A program made the translations under genes and the position numbers. DNA of 64,000 bases from Maratus speciosus (taxonomy: Eukaryota; Arthropoda; Arachnida; Araneae; Salticidae): NCBI GenBank assembly GCA_963932465.1, contig OZ010790.1, forward strand, positions 96,564,363 to 96,628,362. The letters are read 5' to 3'. How positions within the stretch are numbered: the first letter of the stretch is position 1; each line of letters begins with the position of its first letter. The notes below the pieces were generated by a model, which was given only the letters and a program-made list of their open reading frames with translations, made no database searches and had not been told where the DNA came from. This document shows, one piece after another, positions 34,525-45,871 of the stretch.

Positions 34525-34852
34525 CCCTTATAAATAAAATAATATAAGTAAAGCACAAATTTAACAGACATGTATAAGCTCTGAAATTATCAGAACATAA
34601 AAGGATTCCGTAAGTAGCAAAATCTTGGTGAAATAACTCTTAGCATGCGGCTAATAAGAAAATATCGCTTTTGATAAATTTCAAAAATTTATTTGATTGT
34701 ATAATTCGTATTTTCAATATGAAAAATGCTTTTTTAATGTAAGTGGGCAATCTAAAAAATTTATTGCATATGAAGAAATTATTATTTTTCAATTTAAAAA
34801 AATGTTTTCACCTGTATTCTTTAACCCGGGAAGCCCGGGTACGCTCCCCTAG
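33089..34852 (+). mobile_element. Helitron-like mosaic element, inside pogo-like element
   Basis: Starts TCTATCTATATTATAAAGGA. Ends with the hairpin CCCGGGAAGCCCGGG, TACGCTCC, then CCTAG before T. The base before the start is C rather than the usual A. The first about 720 bases match the 5' part of 40201-42040; the rest matches 39113-40100. The switch is near AATAATAGCG (about 33815). No Rep/helicase gene. Confidence 0.78.
34476..34520. repeat. Poly-A tract (45 bases)
   Basis: The corresponding place in the inverted relative (about 39452) has only seven T, so the tract expanded in this copy. Confidence 0.95.
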
Positions 34853-35455
34853 TTTCCCTAATAACTCCAGATGAACGGGTGGATGTTGCAGAAATAAGTT
34901 CAGGTGTTTATATTGTGCCTTTTCACATTATCCTTAAAATACCTGATCTTATACTTTACTGCAGGCCACTTCCAGTTCCACCACATGTGAACCTGTGGTC
35001 CACATTTTGCATGGTGCTTACGTCATATATCCAACCTTAGATGCTAGTTTTAAAAAATAGACATCTCTTTCTCCTCTGGATGTTTGTTTATAAAGGGATT
35101 TTTCCTTCCTGTTTGTTTCATGACATTGTAAACATCACGTTTTACTGCATCCTTATGCATTGTAAATGCGATTTTATCTTTCCAACTATCCAATGTTCAA
35201 GGAGTTTTTCTTCTTCACATGGCAGCACAGAGAATGTCCCTACGCTTACTTTCAATTGTTTTCCCTCGCAGTTTCATAGACAACGTTGTTTTTGGAATAT
35301 TAAAATGAAGAGATGCCTTATTCAAACAGAGCTGACTTGACCTTCATAGCTTGTACAGCATTTTCAAGGTCCTCTGTAAAGTACTTGAAACTCCCATATT
35401 TCCTTTTTTTAGGAATCTTCTTGGTCATCAGTAAGAATATTTCTATCAATCATCT
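34853..35455 (-). pseudogene. Pogo-like transposase N-terminal region, decayed
   Basis: Read leftwards from about 35440: TKKIPKKRKYGSFKYFTEDL then ENAVQAMKV, a stop, then NKASLHFNIPKTTLSMKLRG. This is a pipsqueak-type helix-turn-helix as found at the N-terminus of pogo/Tigger/CENP-B-like proteins. After a frame change come VLPCEEEKLLEHWIVG and then KDAVKRDVYNVMKQTGRKNP followed by F, resembling the second (CENP-B-type) helix-turn-helix with its NPF motif. Stops and frame changes occur between blocks. The DDE region should follow, but the sequence there is non-coding and then leaves the element, so it was lost before or with the Helitron insertion. Recognition is by remembered motif similarity. 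Confidence 0.7.
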
Positions 35456-36127
35456 AAAAACAGAGAAAAAGTGAGATTTGAATATCATCAATAATTATTA
35501 CCTTTAAAAATATGTGTGTATACGTTCTTTTGTTACGTTTTTATGTCTGTTAACTTTTCATTTGTTACCATTGTTGAAAAATCACTTAATTCAAACTAAT
35601 GGTATAAAAGAAGCCACAAAAACATAAAGCCCAAATCTGTTCATTCACTAGGAAAAGTAGCCTAATCTATTCCTTCCAGTGAATAAACAGCTGTTCATTC
35701 ATTAGATTCTTACCATTTGCCTAACCAGTTATTAAACATGCCTATTCTCAAATTGTACGTATTCTACAATGGCTAAAACAATTAGAAATATGGCTATAAT
35801 ATATATATTTAATGTATGTACAGTAAAATTATTGCATAATGCAAATAAAAACAGTAAATTCTTATCAAACATATGAAATGACATTGCACCTACCTTATTA
35901 TTTCAGCATAGAAAGAATGTGTTTCTCAGGCATGGAAAATACAACATGTTCTCAAAGTAAAGCAATGTGACTTCAGTAACCAAAAAGGAATGCAATAGCT
36001 TCCTATTGAATGGAATTAAGGCAATGTTGTATCCCTATCTAGTGGGGATGTTTTAAAACCTTAGTCTATTAAAATATATAAAAAATGTTCATTTACTCGG
36101 GCTGTTCACTTACTGGTCGGACTACCC

Positions 36128-36362
36128 TATATCAATTTCAATGCGTCAGCCCGTCTCTAAAGGGTTAAAATGCCTTTTATAATTACCCAATGAATAGGAT
36201 AATTGGTTTTGTCAGAATGGCCATTGTTATAAATGCGATCGAATGTACAAGACATCTTATTCACATGACAGAAAATAAAGGGGATATCAGTACTTTTATA
36301 AAAAAAATACACTTAAGGTTTTGAAAGAAAAGTACTAAAAAGCTTTTTTGCTTTATAATTAA
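36128..36362. other. Unassigned spacer
   Basis: Nothing firm. GTCTCTAAAGGGTTAA at 36151-36166 resembles a piggyBac-type end but is unsupported. Confidence 0.4.
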
Positions 36363-36363
36363 A

Positions 36364-37560
36364 CTAGCAGCCTTCGCCCGCTTCGCTGGTCTGTTTTTCT
36401 AAACAAACCATGAATCAAACGAAATATATCTGTGAATTTGGTCATCCGTTTAAAAGCAATATGGACCTGGCATACCTATCCGTATTGCTACAAACGATAT
36501 GGACGCCATTATACTATTGTATTTTCTATTGAGACAGACAAAATTTGAGCTGCTAAGGACCAACATCTTTAGTTGATCCTTTGCTGTAGGATTTGGCAAA
36601 GTACGATAGAACAATATGTAGTATACCTATACTCTTCCTCTGAAAATTTATCAATGCAATTCTCATCAGATTCAGTCCAATAGAACCTATGAAAAAGGCT
36701 AATATTTCATTATTGTGCTCACCTCATTCTAGAACTTTAATCCAAAATCCAATAACCAAGCAATCTAGAACGATATGTGTTTTATACTAAAATATTCCCT
36801 GAAAAATTAACTAACTGGGCAAGTTCCACCAAAATCTACTTAGCAGAAACTTTTAAACTGGCAAATGTACCAAAACGTTCCCTAAAAATTATGTAATTAA
36901 CAGTTTGTCTTACCAGAATCCACCCAGCAGAACCTTTAAAAAAGCCAATCTTTCATAATCGTGTTCTTCTGATTTTGAATTTTCCCCCATAATTATTTAA
37001 ATAAGCAACGTAGAACGATATGATGTACTAATATTTTTTTCTGAAAAATTATCGAACAATGTAAGTCCCATCTAAAATCTATTCAGCAGAACTCAGGTTG
37101 TAAGCGGCCCAAACAAAATTTCTCTTTGCATTTCATACATATTATAGATAGTTAAATTTAAATATATCTTCCATAATCGCGTTAACCAGATTATAGAACT
37201 CTCAGGGATGTAGGGGTATGTCTACTTTATATACTCACTGGATTTTTTAAGAGACCTGCACACCTTTATAGAATATATATTCTCTAGTATATACACATTG
37301 TATAAAGCGTACATCCTCTTATAGTAATCTACTACATCACAGAGAACTTTCCGGCATAGCATCAAAATCCATTTAGTAGAACTTTACATTAAAGGTAATC
37401 TTTCATAATCGGGTTCACCTAATATTAAAAGTGTCGTACTTATCACTAATTCAAAGTAGAACTATTTTTTTACATTAAAACACTTCTAAAACAAATTGCG
37501 CAATTAACAATGTACGTTCTACAAAATTATGTTCAGTAGAACCTGAGTTATAGTCAATCA
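36364..37560 (-). mobile_element. Helitron-like element with degenerate repeats
   Basis: The left edge ACTAGCAGCCTTCGCCCGCT is, on the minus strand, a Helitron-like 3' end with CTAG before T. The body has diverged units with TTCAGCAGAAC-type and CAATCTTTCATAATCGTGTTC-like blocks at about 36673, 36834, 36919, 37078, 37370 and 37531. The 5' end was not located; the right boundary is approximate. Confidence 0.55.
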
Positions 37561-38700
37561 GAATGAAATAAGAATTTGCGTTTTGTAAATATAGGAATGA
37601 TGATGAGTAAAATTGTAAGTATTGGTACTTGCGATTTATAAAATTCTTTTGGCGAGATTTATGCGCGTCTAACATAAAAGTATCCATTTTTTCTTTTTAT
37701 CCATAGGAGCAAATGGCAAATTGCAAAATATTTTTCTATTTAACCTTTGAATATGAACACTTTTTTAAACAGTACAAACATTGCTTTCATACTTAAATCA
37801 AATATTTCCGTTTTATAATATTTATTTCTTATTAAACCCTTTTTCAATAAACCCTTTTATAAAATCAGTAACTATTTTGGTATTTTTCCGTTATACCAAC
37901 ACCGTTGTCGCCAAGCATAATAATTAGCACAAAATAAAATGAAACATTTGAAAAAAAAAAAAAAACAATTTTGTTGATACAAAAATGAGCATTTAAAATA
38001 TATAACATTTGAAAAATACAGACTTTCACCAACTATTTTTTTTAAATCAATACAAATCAATACTTAAAAGAAAAAATAAATATTTTACAATAAAATAATA
38101 AAATAAAGTCAATTTAATCTGCAGGTCTCGAATTGTAAATGTCTTTCAGGTTATCATTGCAGCGTGGCGTACGTAATAAGCATATCTGTCATTGCAGTAA
38201 ACATTTAATTTTTTGAATGAAGACGTTCAACGTTTTTTAACAAAACATTTTTATAGGTATAAATCCCAAGTTCTGAAATGATTTTATTACACCTTCCTCG
38301 TCATCAAGAAACTGCCAAATCGTAAAATCCATGTCAGTGTCAGTAATAAATGTAAGTTATAATTTAAAAATAAATATTTTCTATTCAAAAAACAACAAAT
38401 TAAAAAGTTTTACGAGATTACGATGGAATAATAATAAAAAATATTCACGTACAATAAATAGCAAATGCTAATCTTTGACACGGTTTGCAATAAAAATCGT
38501 TTGCACGCTAAGGGTAGAAATAAATGGCGCAATACCATACATTTTGGCATAGTGTTGATAGAACGAAAAAGTACAACAGTTTTTTATTATTATTATTATT
38601 ATTATTTAGTTTTAGTTTTTGAGGCGTTTATAATTTTTTTCCTAACTGACATAGTCGTTTTAAATATTTAAGCAAAAGAATTGATTAAAAAATTATTCAA
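37561..38700. other. Unassigned AT-rich stretch with (TTA)n
   Basis: No gene recognised. (TTA)n microsatellite at 38585-38607. Confidence 0.6.
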
Positions 38701-39111
38701 TTTGAATATCTTCCCTTGCTATAGTAACAAAATGAAGAGAATGAGATTTTAGAAATTATCACTTGAAAATTTGAGGTTTTGGCGCCAAAGATAGTGCCAA
38801 ATTAGAAAAATATGAAATATCTCATGAACTATTAGACTTAAAATAATTTGGTTAGTACCACTCGATTCAGCATACAAAAATACACTAAAATATGTTATCA
38901 GTTGAAAAATAACTATAAAATCAGATTTTTAAGGAATTTTTTAAAAGTTCGTTCTATTTTTTACCCCCCTTAGGGGTGGAATTTTAGAAAATCCTTTCTT
39001 AGCGGCACTCAATCTCATAAGAAGTATTTTTACCCCAAATTTCAAGATTTTAGGTTCAGTAGTTTGGGCTGCGCGTTGATTAATACAAAATCCAGACTTT
39101 CTTTTATATAT
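38700..39111 (+). repeat. Possible dispersed repeat tail
   Basis: Contains CCCCCTTAGGGGTGGAATTT, CCAAATTTCAAGATTTTAGG, TTTGGGCTGCGCGTTGATTA and ends CTTTCTTTTATATATA. This block order is common at transposable-element tails in arthropod genomes as I recall it. No second copy in the window. Confidence 0.35.
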
Positions 39112-39112
39112 A

Positions 39113-40200
39113 CTAGGGGATCGTACCCGGGCTTCCCGGGTTAAAGAATATAGGTGAAAACATTTTTTCTTTATTGAAAACTAATAATTTTTTATATTCA
39201 GTAAATTTTTTAGATTGACCACTTACATTAAAAAAGCATTTTTCATATGGAAAATACGAATTATACAATCAAATAATATTTTGAAATTTATCAAAAGCGA
39301 TATTTTCTTATTAGCCGCATGCTAAGATTTTTTGCCAAGATTTTGCTACTTATGGCATCTTTTTATATTCTGATAATTTCAGAGCTTATACATGTCTGGT
39401 AAATTTGTGTTTTATTTACATTATGTTATTTATTTATTCACAGGGAAGTTTTTTTAATGGATATAAACCGTAAGAAAATGATGAACTCTTTATTTTGTTT
39501 TAAGTTAAAACGGATTAATCTTTCGTAATCGAGCTTCGCGCGATATAGATAAATTTAAAAATATTTCATGCTTTAAAATTGTTTTAAAAACCTTAGACAA
39601 TCAGTAAACTGAGATGAACTTTGCAAACAAATTCCATTTGAAAAAAAAAATCCTATTTGGTGATCTAAAAATTTAAATTGCACGATTACAAATATGTTAG
39701 ATTTGTGATTTTTCAATATTATTCATTTATTTGTGTATAAAAGAAGTATTAATTTTGTTAATTTGTCTTTCACAAATATGTTAGATTGGTGGGATTTTTT
39801 AATATTATTCTTTTATTTGTTTATAAAGGAAGTATTAATTTCGTTATGCAAAAATAGTCAGAAACAAATGCTGAAAAATGTTTGTTGCTTTATGTGCAAA
39901 ATGTTTATTATTATTATGTATTAAAACCGGCACGTGATAAGATACACTTAAAAAAATCATGCTTAAAAATTATTTTAGAAAATATAATACATCAGTCTAT
40001 GAATACAGTTTTTAATAAAATTGTATTTGAAAGTAAATTTTTTTCCCTACGCGACGAAAATTGAAAATGTACGATGGTCAGAAGATTAAAAAATTGCATT
40101 AGCGCAAATTTCAAGACCGAAATTTGATCGCGTGAATTGTTGCCATTCGCAGAATGACCTCAGCGTTACGTACAGATAAGTTTTTTCTTTATAATATTGA
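39113..40200 (-). mobile_element. Helitron-like element, family B, both ends intact
   Basis: On the minus strand it starts TCAATATTATAAAGAAAAAA after an A and ends with the CCCGGG...CCCGGG hairpin and CCTAG before a T. These are the full Helitron signature. 1088 bases, no protein coding. Its body is the inverted counterpart of about 33815-34852. It separates 40201-42040 from what lies further left. Confidence 0.8.
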
Positions 40201-42040
40201 TACTGTATCAGTAAAATATAATAAAGATCAGTTATTAGGATATGATTATCGAAGCTCTTATGCTTGGATTTCCGGAATGAAAACATCAATTTTCACCTTC
40301 TCAAAATTTGCATACACACTTCTCAAATCCATATTCATCATTTAAAAAAAATTTGTATTTTGTTTGATCATTTAAAAATCATTTTAACTCAAAACTTGAA
40401 GTCACGATTGTCAGCAACATCTTTTATGTGAACAGACGCAGTCTTTACTTGAGATTCTAATCTCAATTCCGCAGAGTAAAAATTTTCGGAATTTATGTTT
40501 TTTAGACGCATTTGTGTTAAAATATTTAGTTTTATCTAAGAAAATGATCATTTTCTTTTAAATATGACTTCATTTTCACTTAAATAACCATTTCGCCTAA
40601 TGTCTGAAACTTAGTATCAGTACACATGCAGAAGGAAAAACAATATAGAAAATTTATGAGGAAAAATGCGTGTTTTCAAAAGCAGTATGTATGCCATTTT
40701 CCATTATTATGCCACTAATATAATATTCTGCTCCTAATGGGATTTTGCGCCACTAAACCCTATACAACAATTTTTATCAACAATTTTGAATTTTATCAGA
40801 AAATAGCATGAATAAAGTTAAAAATACCTGATTATTTCTCTCTTGTCTGCAATAATGAAAGCTATCTAATTTTCATCACTTTGAAGAAATTTCATAAAAT
40901 ATATTTAAAATTAAAATATAAAAGTGGGGATATTAAAAAAAAACAGATAGTGTGATCGCATCTACAAAAGAAGAGCTTTCAATTTAAAAAAAAATATATA
41001 TTAGTAAAATTGGTTCAGCAGAAAGATCAGGGCAGATGACTAAAAAACCCACTTGTGCTTTAAATATATAGATTATATAAAATTAGGAAAAATTAAATTA
41101 AGCAAATTATATTATCTTGATAAAATTATAGTAGAATGTCCTAAAGAATATAGCATTAAAATTTTATTATTCGAAAGAATTTTTGACAAAAACTTCAGGA
41201 ACACGATATTATTTTAAACCACGAATTACTTGTTTGCTTGTCTGTCTCGGCGAAGCAAATTCATCCAGGTGAGAATCATCAATTTCTGTAATATAAATCG
41301 CTATTATTTGCATGTCACCTCTCTTTTATAAAGACACTCTAAATTTTTGTAAAACATTACGTTTTATCAGTGTGTGATTTCGATTATATTATTCTTAAAA
41401 GTGATGCATTTTCACCTGTGAAGAATTTCAAAGCAGCTGGGCTATGAAAATGACGCACTTCTACAAAACATAATTCAGGTTTAAGAATTAAAATACTACA
41501 CGCATTTCTATAAAATGACGTCATTTGCATCCCCTAAAGCAATCCACTTTTACAATTCAGTCTTAAACTTCGCCTATAGAAAAGTGTGCATATGACGGCA
41601 TTATCACGGAATAAAAGACAATATTCTTGACATAGTCCGTATTTTAATTTCAACTTTTTTTCAGGTTTTATGAGAAATTGGCAACAAAAAGATACAGTAT
41701 CTCCTATTTTCGACTATCTTCCGTTTACTGTCAATGACTTTCAATAGAAATGAGGTACTTTTGTTGCCACGATAAGAAAAATGGTATTAAAAACTACAAA
41801 AAAATTAATATCTCAAAAATAAATTGAGATACAGCTTTCAAACAAATTGCATTTAAAAGAGCATTTTTTTCCTTATACGACGGTGTAAAAATTTAAAATG
41901 TGCGATGTTTAGAAGTTTAAAAATTTGCAGTAGAGAAAATTGCAAAACCAAAATTTTATTTGAAATTTCAAAGTGTTGCCATTCGCAAAATGACGTATGC
42001 GTTACGCACAGATATGTTTGTCCTTTATAATATAGATAGA
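40201..42040 (-). mobile_element. Helitron-like element, family A 5' part
   Basis: On the minus strand it starts TCTATCTATATTATAAAGGA after an A and matches 33089-33815 closely, including GACAGATA-type GTTACGCACAGATATG, ACACACTGATAAAACG and AAGAGAGGTGA blocks. Beyond about 41270 the sequence (to 40201) is not shared with the mosaic copy. No 3' end found. Confidence 0.7.
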
Positions 42041-42560
42041 TAAGAATGCATGGATGATAGTCATATGTTTTTACGGAAAAATAAAATTAGTATTTTTTTT
42101 CAGGTTAAATTTTTTTCGCCAAAGAAGACAATACACACTTAAAAATGAAGATGATGAAGCAAGAACACTCATAGAATGCTACAGTACCTATTGACGAAGA
42201 TAAAGATGCAATGACCTTAGAAACGAAAGTACCTAGAAGAATTCTAAAAATAAATATAAATTCCCCTAAAGTTATTAACTGCTACTTCAAAGTTCGGGTA
42301 CAAAATGTGAAATTAAAAAATCTTTAGCACTTCATGTGACATACATATTAGGAAGATTAAAAATTATTACATTTTCATCAAAAAAAGAGTAGTATTGTGA
42401 AACACAATATCATGTAACAGTATAAAGAATTTAATAAGATAATTGGACTTGACTATCGAAATAATTGTTTAATTCGAATAAATTTGTTTAAATAAAATAT
42501 TATTTGTTTTCAATTCAAATACAGTTGATACCTCTTTGAAATTATCGTATGATTGCTCTT
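42041..42560. other. Unassigned AT-rich stretch
   Basis: Nothing recognised. Confidence 0.6.
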
Positions 42561-42569
42561 TTTAACGTT

Positions 42570-42853
42570 TTCCAACGTAGTCGAAATGTGTTTATAAATT
42601 CGGTTTGTCAGTCCGTCTGTCTGTCCATCCGTACTTTAACTCGCGTAAATATAATCCGATTGCTATGAAATTGATCAATGTTATTGGGGTTTACTATGGC
42701 ATGCTTTGGTATTTAAAATGAACTGTGTAGTATTTTCGGTTCATTTACAGGGCCATTCAAAAGAAATCCGTTACATTACGGTCTATGGGGAAAATTTTTT
42801 TACAGTGTATTTTAATGATATTGCGATATTTTAAACATATTGAAATTGATATA
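42570..42853 (+). repeat. Dispersed repeat with CTGTCTGTCC leader
   Basis: GTCCGTCTGTCTGTCCATCC then a stretch resembling 14605-14720. The right end coincides with the severed pogo-like terminus. Confidence 0.4.
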
Positions 42854-43387
42854 GGGTAGTCCGACTAGTAAGTGAACAGCCCCCAGTAAATGAACATTTT
42901 TTATATATTTTCATAGAATAAGGTTTTAAAACATCCCCCTAGATGTGGATAAAACATTGCCTTAATTCTATTCAATAGGAAACTATTGCATTCCTGTTTG
43001 GTTACTGAAGTCACATGTGTTTACTTCGAGAACATGTTGCATTTTTCATGTCTGAGAAACACATTCTCTCTATGCTGAAATAATAAGGTAGGTGCAATGT
43101 CATTTCATATGTTTGATAAGAATTTACTCTTTTTATTTGCGTTATGCAATAATTTTACTGTACATACATTAAATATATATATTATAGCCATATTTCTAAT
43201 TATTTTAACCATTGTAGAATATGTACAATTTGAGAACAGGCATGTTTAATAACTGGTTAGAGGCAAATGCTAAAAATCTAATGAATGAACAGCTGTTTAT
43301 TCACTGGAAAGAATAGATTAGGCTACTTTTCCTAGTGAATGAACAGTTTTGGGCTTTATGTTTTTGTGGCTTCTTTTATACTGTTAG
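42854..43387. mobile_element. Severed end of the pogo-like element
   Basis: About 534 bases that are the inverted copy of 35595-36127, including the TIR GGGTAGTCCGACTAGTAAGT and AGTGAATGAACAG motifs. Breaks off near 43387 without the rest of the element. Confidence 0.88.
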
Positions 43388-43752
43388 TACCTTGTACTTT
43401 TAACTTTGGGGCAGCCGTTTTTCCGAATAATAAGTTCCCCTTTATTTAGTCTCTAAAATTCTGTTATTATACAGGACAAAAATTTCATGCATTTAATCCC
43501 TCCATTTGCAGAAACTCACTCAAAAAATCATGCATTTAATTAATAAATTCGGGATCTGAAACATTTTCAGCTTCCAGGAAATTTCATGAAATATTCAATC
43601 AGAGACATAAAATAAAATTTATTTACCAATTAGAATAATTGTGGTACAATTAATCTAGAATAATATAAAGCTTTTATTCAAAAAATTTTCATTTAACTTT
43701 CAATTAGGATAGTATTATACTCGAAAATAGTTGCATCTTACATAAAGTTTGG
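43388..43752. other. Unassigned AT-rich stretch
   Basis: Nothing recognised. Confidence 0.6.
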
Positions 43753-43760
43753 ATTAAAAT

Positions 43761-44790
43761 TAGGGATTGACCGAATACCGAATCAACTATTCGGTATTCG
43801 GTGGTTCTGTATGTAAACCGAATATTCGGCTTCGGCCGAATACTTAAAATTATTTGGCAAAATAATTGCAGATAAATATTTTCTTAGAAGTAGAAGAATT
43901 CTCTTTTACTTAGCAGTAGAATAGGCTAAACAATGTGTTTCAGTATTATATGCATCAGTTCAGAGTTCAGCTGCACTACAAAAAACAAGTCAAAGGTCAT
44001 TTTTTATTTAAAAAAACCTTTTTCCTTCCTAAAATAGTCTACATAAGTGCGAAATCAAAACAACTGTCTACAACACAGAAAAAAAAGTAGGTAAGATGCG
44101 CATCTTTCCCTTATCATTTAATTTTATTTACTTCTACATTAGCTTTTTTTAATTTAAATTTATTTAATGTGTATTTTCTTTAATATACACATGAAATAAG
44201 TATATCAGAGTTCATATCTGTATATCAAAGGGGTATATTAAAGGAAATACACACATGAAATAAGTATACCCCTATGCCTATCCTATAGCTTTTATAACCA
44301 TTATATCAAAATCGCTCAAATTTCTTATCTTCACCACCACAATTTTAAAATAATAACCAAAATATAAATATTCTATCAATAATTTGACAGAAAATAGTTA
44401 AATGCACAAATTGATATAACACCTTTTGTATTTTTAGAGAGCATTCCTATTCAATATGTTTATAATTAGATTTAGAGAATAAGTAAATCAGCTTAATGAC
44501 AAAATTGTTTCTTATTATTTGAATGAACTTAATAATAAAAATTAAGTGATGGGTTAATGAATTTCTGAGTGGAAAGAAGTAATTTTTTTTTGTGTGTGTG
44601 TGTGTGTAATTACATTTTAGAATAAAAATGTAACTGAATTTAATTATTGAGAATTTAATTTCAATTAAAGCTTATTAAAAAAGCTAATATATGCAAAAAT
44701 GCGTATTAAAAAGTTTCAAGTATTCGGTTGTCGAATACCGAAGCTTCGGTATTCGGTATTCGGCAAAAGTGCTGCCTCGGTCAATCCATA
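43761..44790. mobile_element. hAT-type non-autonomous element
   Basis: ATTAAAAT occurs exactly at both flanks (43753-43760 and 44791-44798), an 8-bp target duplication. Terminal inverted repeats are TAGGGATTGACCG and TATGGATTGACCG, matching the hAT terminal form. Subterminal regions are full of TTCGGTATTCGG and its complement at both ends. The 1030 bases hold no transposase. Contains a short (TG)n at 44590-44607. Confidence 0.87.
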
Positions 44791-44947
44791 ATTAAAATAT
44801 AAGTGATTTTGATTCATGCGTCACTATAAATTAAATTATAATTGTATTTTAATAAGTGTCTGCAGCTGCACAAATAAAAGATCACTTTATAATTACTTTA
44901 TTACAGTTGAAGCTTTTAGTAGTGAACATTCTAATAGTAATACAATA

Positions 44948-45871
44948 TACTAAAAAACAACTTTTCAAAAGTAAAAAAAAAAAGCCAAGCAAAAAAAAAA
45001 AAAAAGGAAAAGAAAAGAAAAAAGGGGAAAGTTGCGGCTAAAAAAATAGTGTGATATCAAATTTCCAAGCTTATATTATGGTACTTATTTAACATTTTTT
45101 ATTAAAAAATTTACCATACGTAAGTCGAGTACTTAAGTATGCGTTGATAGAAAGCCTTATCTCTTTTACTAAATACATCATAACGTGTTTCTGAAAATTA
45201 ATTTTTTTTTAATTATGCATGATGGGCTTGGCGGCCATCTTTCCATATTTTACACAAATTTCTAAGCACGCAAGTACATTGTTAAGATCGGAAATTCGAT
45301 TTATGCTTTTAATTTATGGAAATGAGTGCCTAGAAATTTGTGTCTTAAAATAAAGTTGAAGTAACTTCAGGTTTCATCTTATGATTCTTTTTCTTCGGAG
45401 GGTGTTAATTAATTAGTTAGAGCAGTAAAAATCAATTTGTTTTTTGTTTTTTTTTCAAAATAAAAGACTTTCTTAATTTATCTGTCTGTAGCCAAAACTA
45501 GAAGTTCAAAATTCTTAATAATGCAAACATATTACGAGCTTGTCTGCTTAGAAATTTGTGTAAAATATGGAAAGATGGTCGCCAATCCCATCATGCATAA
45601 TTAAAAAAAAATTAATTTTCAGAAACACTTTATGATGTACTTAGTAAAGGAGAAAAGGCTTTCTATCAACGCATACTTAGGTACTCGACTTACGTATGGT
45701 AAATTTTTAATAAAAAATGTTAAATAAGTACCATAATATAAGCTTGGAAATTTGATATCATACTATTTTTTAGCCACAACTTTCCCCTTTTTTCTTTTTT
45801 TTTCTTTTTTCTTTTTTTTTTCTTTTTTTGCTTGGCTTTTTTTTTTACTTTTGAAAAGTTGTTTTTTAGTA
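44948..45871. mobile_element. Long foldback element with near-identical arms
   Basis: Arms of about 325-335 bases (44948-45275 and about 45540-45871) are almost perfect inverted copies around a 265-base spacer. Ends read TACTAAAAAACAACTTTTCA. Both arms contain AAGCTTATATTATGGTACTT, ATACGTAAGTCGAGTAC and a homopurine A/G run. No ORF and no clear target duplication. The open frame over the poly-A/K-rich run is not a gene. Confidence 0.9.

Larger units (their letters stand above)
32615..36127. mobile_element. Pogo-like transposon with nested Helitron
   Basis: TIRs GGTAGTCCAACCAGTAAATG (left) and GGGTAGTCCGACCAGTAAGT (right, reverse-complemented), both next to TA. AGTGAATGAACAG-type motifs recur several times near each end, as subterminal transposase sites would. 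Removing the nested 1764-bp element leaves about 1.75 kb. It carries a decayed transposase N-terminal region and no visible DDE domain. A severed copy of its right end lies inverted at 42854-43387. Confidence 0.78.

Noticed and set aside
34287..34547. Open frame ending in poly-lysine
   Set aside because: Created by the 45-base poly-A tract inside a Helitron-like element.
36151..36166. piggyBac-like end (TTAACCCTTTAGAGAC on the minus strand)
   Set aside because: No partner end, no coding remnant nearby; a 16-base resemblance is not enough.
33875..40064. Similar 60-residue frames at 33875-34057 (minus) and 39882-40064 (plus) as a conserved protein
   Set aside because: The similarity comes from inverted copies of a Helitron-like element. 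It extends far outside the frames and shows no coding bias.
44856..45041. Lysine-rich open frame
   Set aside because: Product of the A/G homopurine run in the foldback arm.
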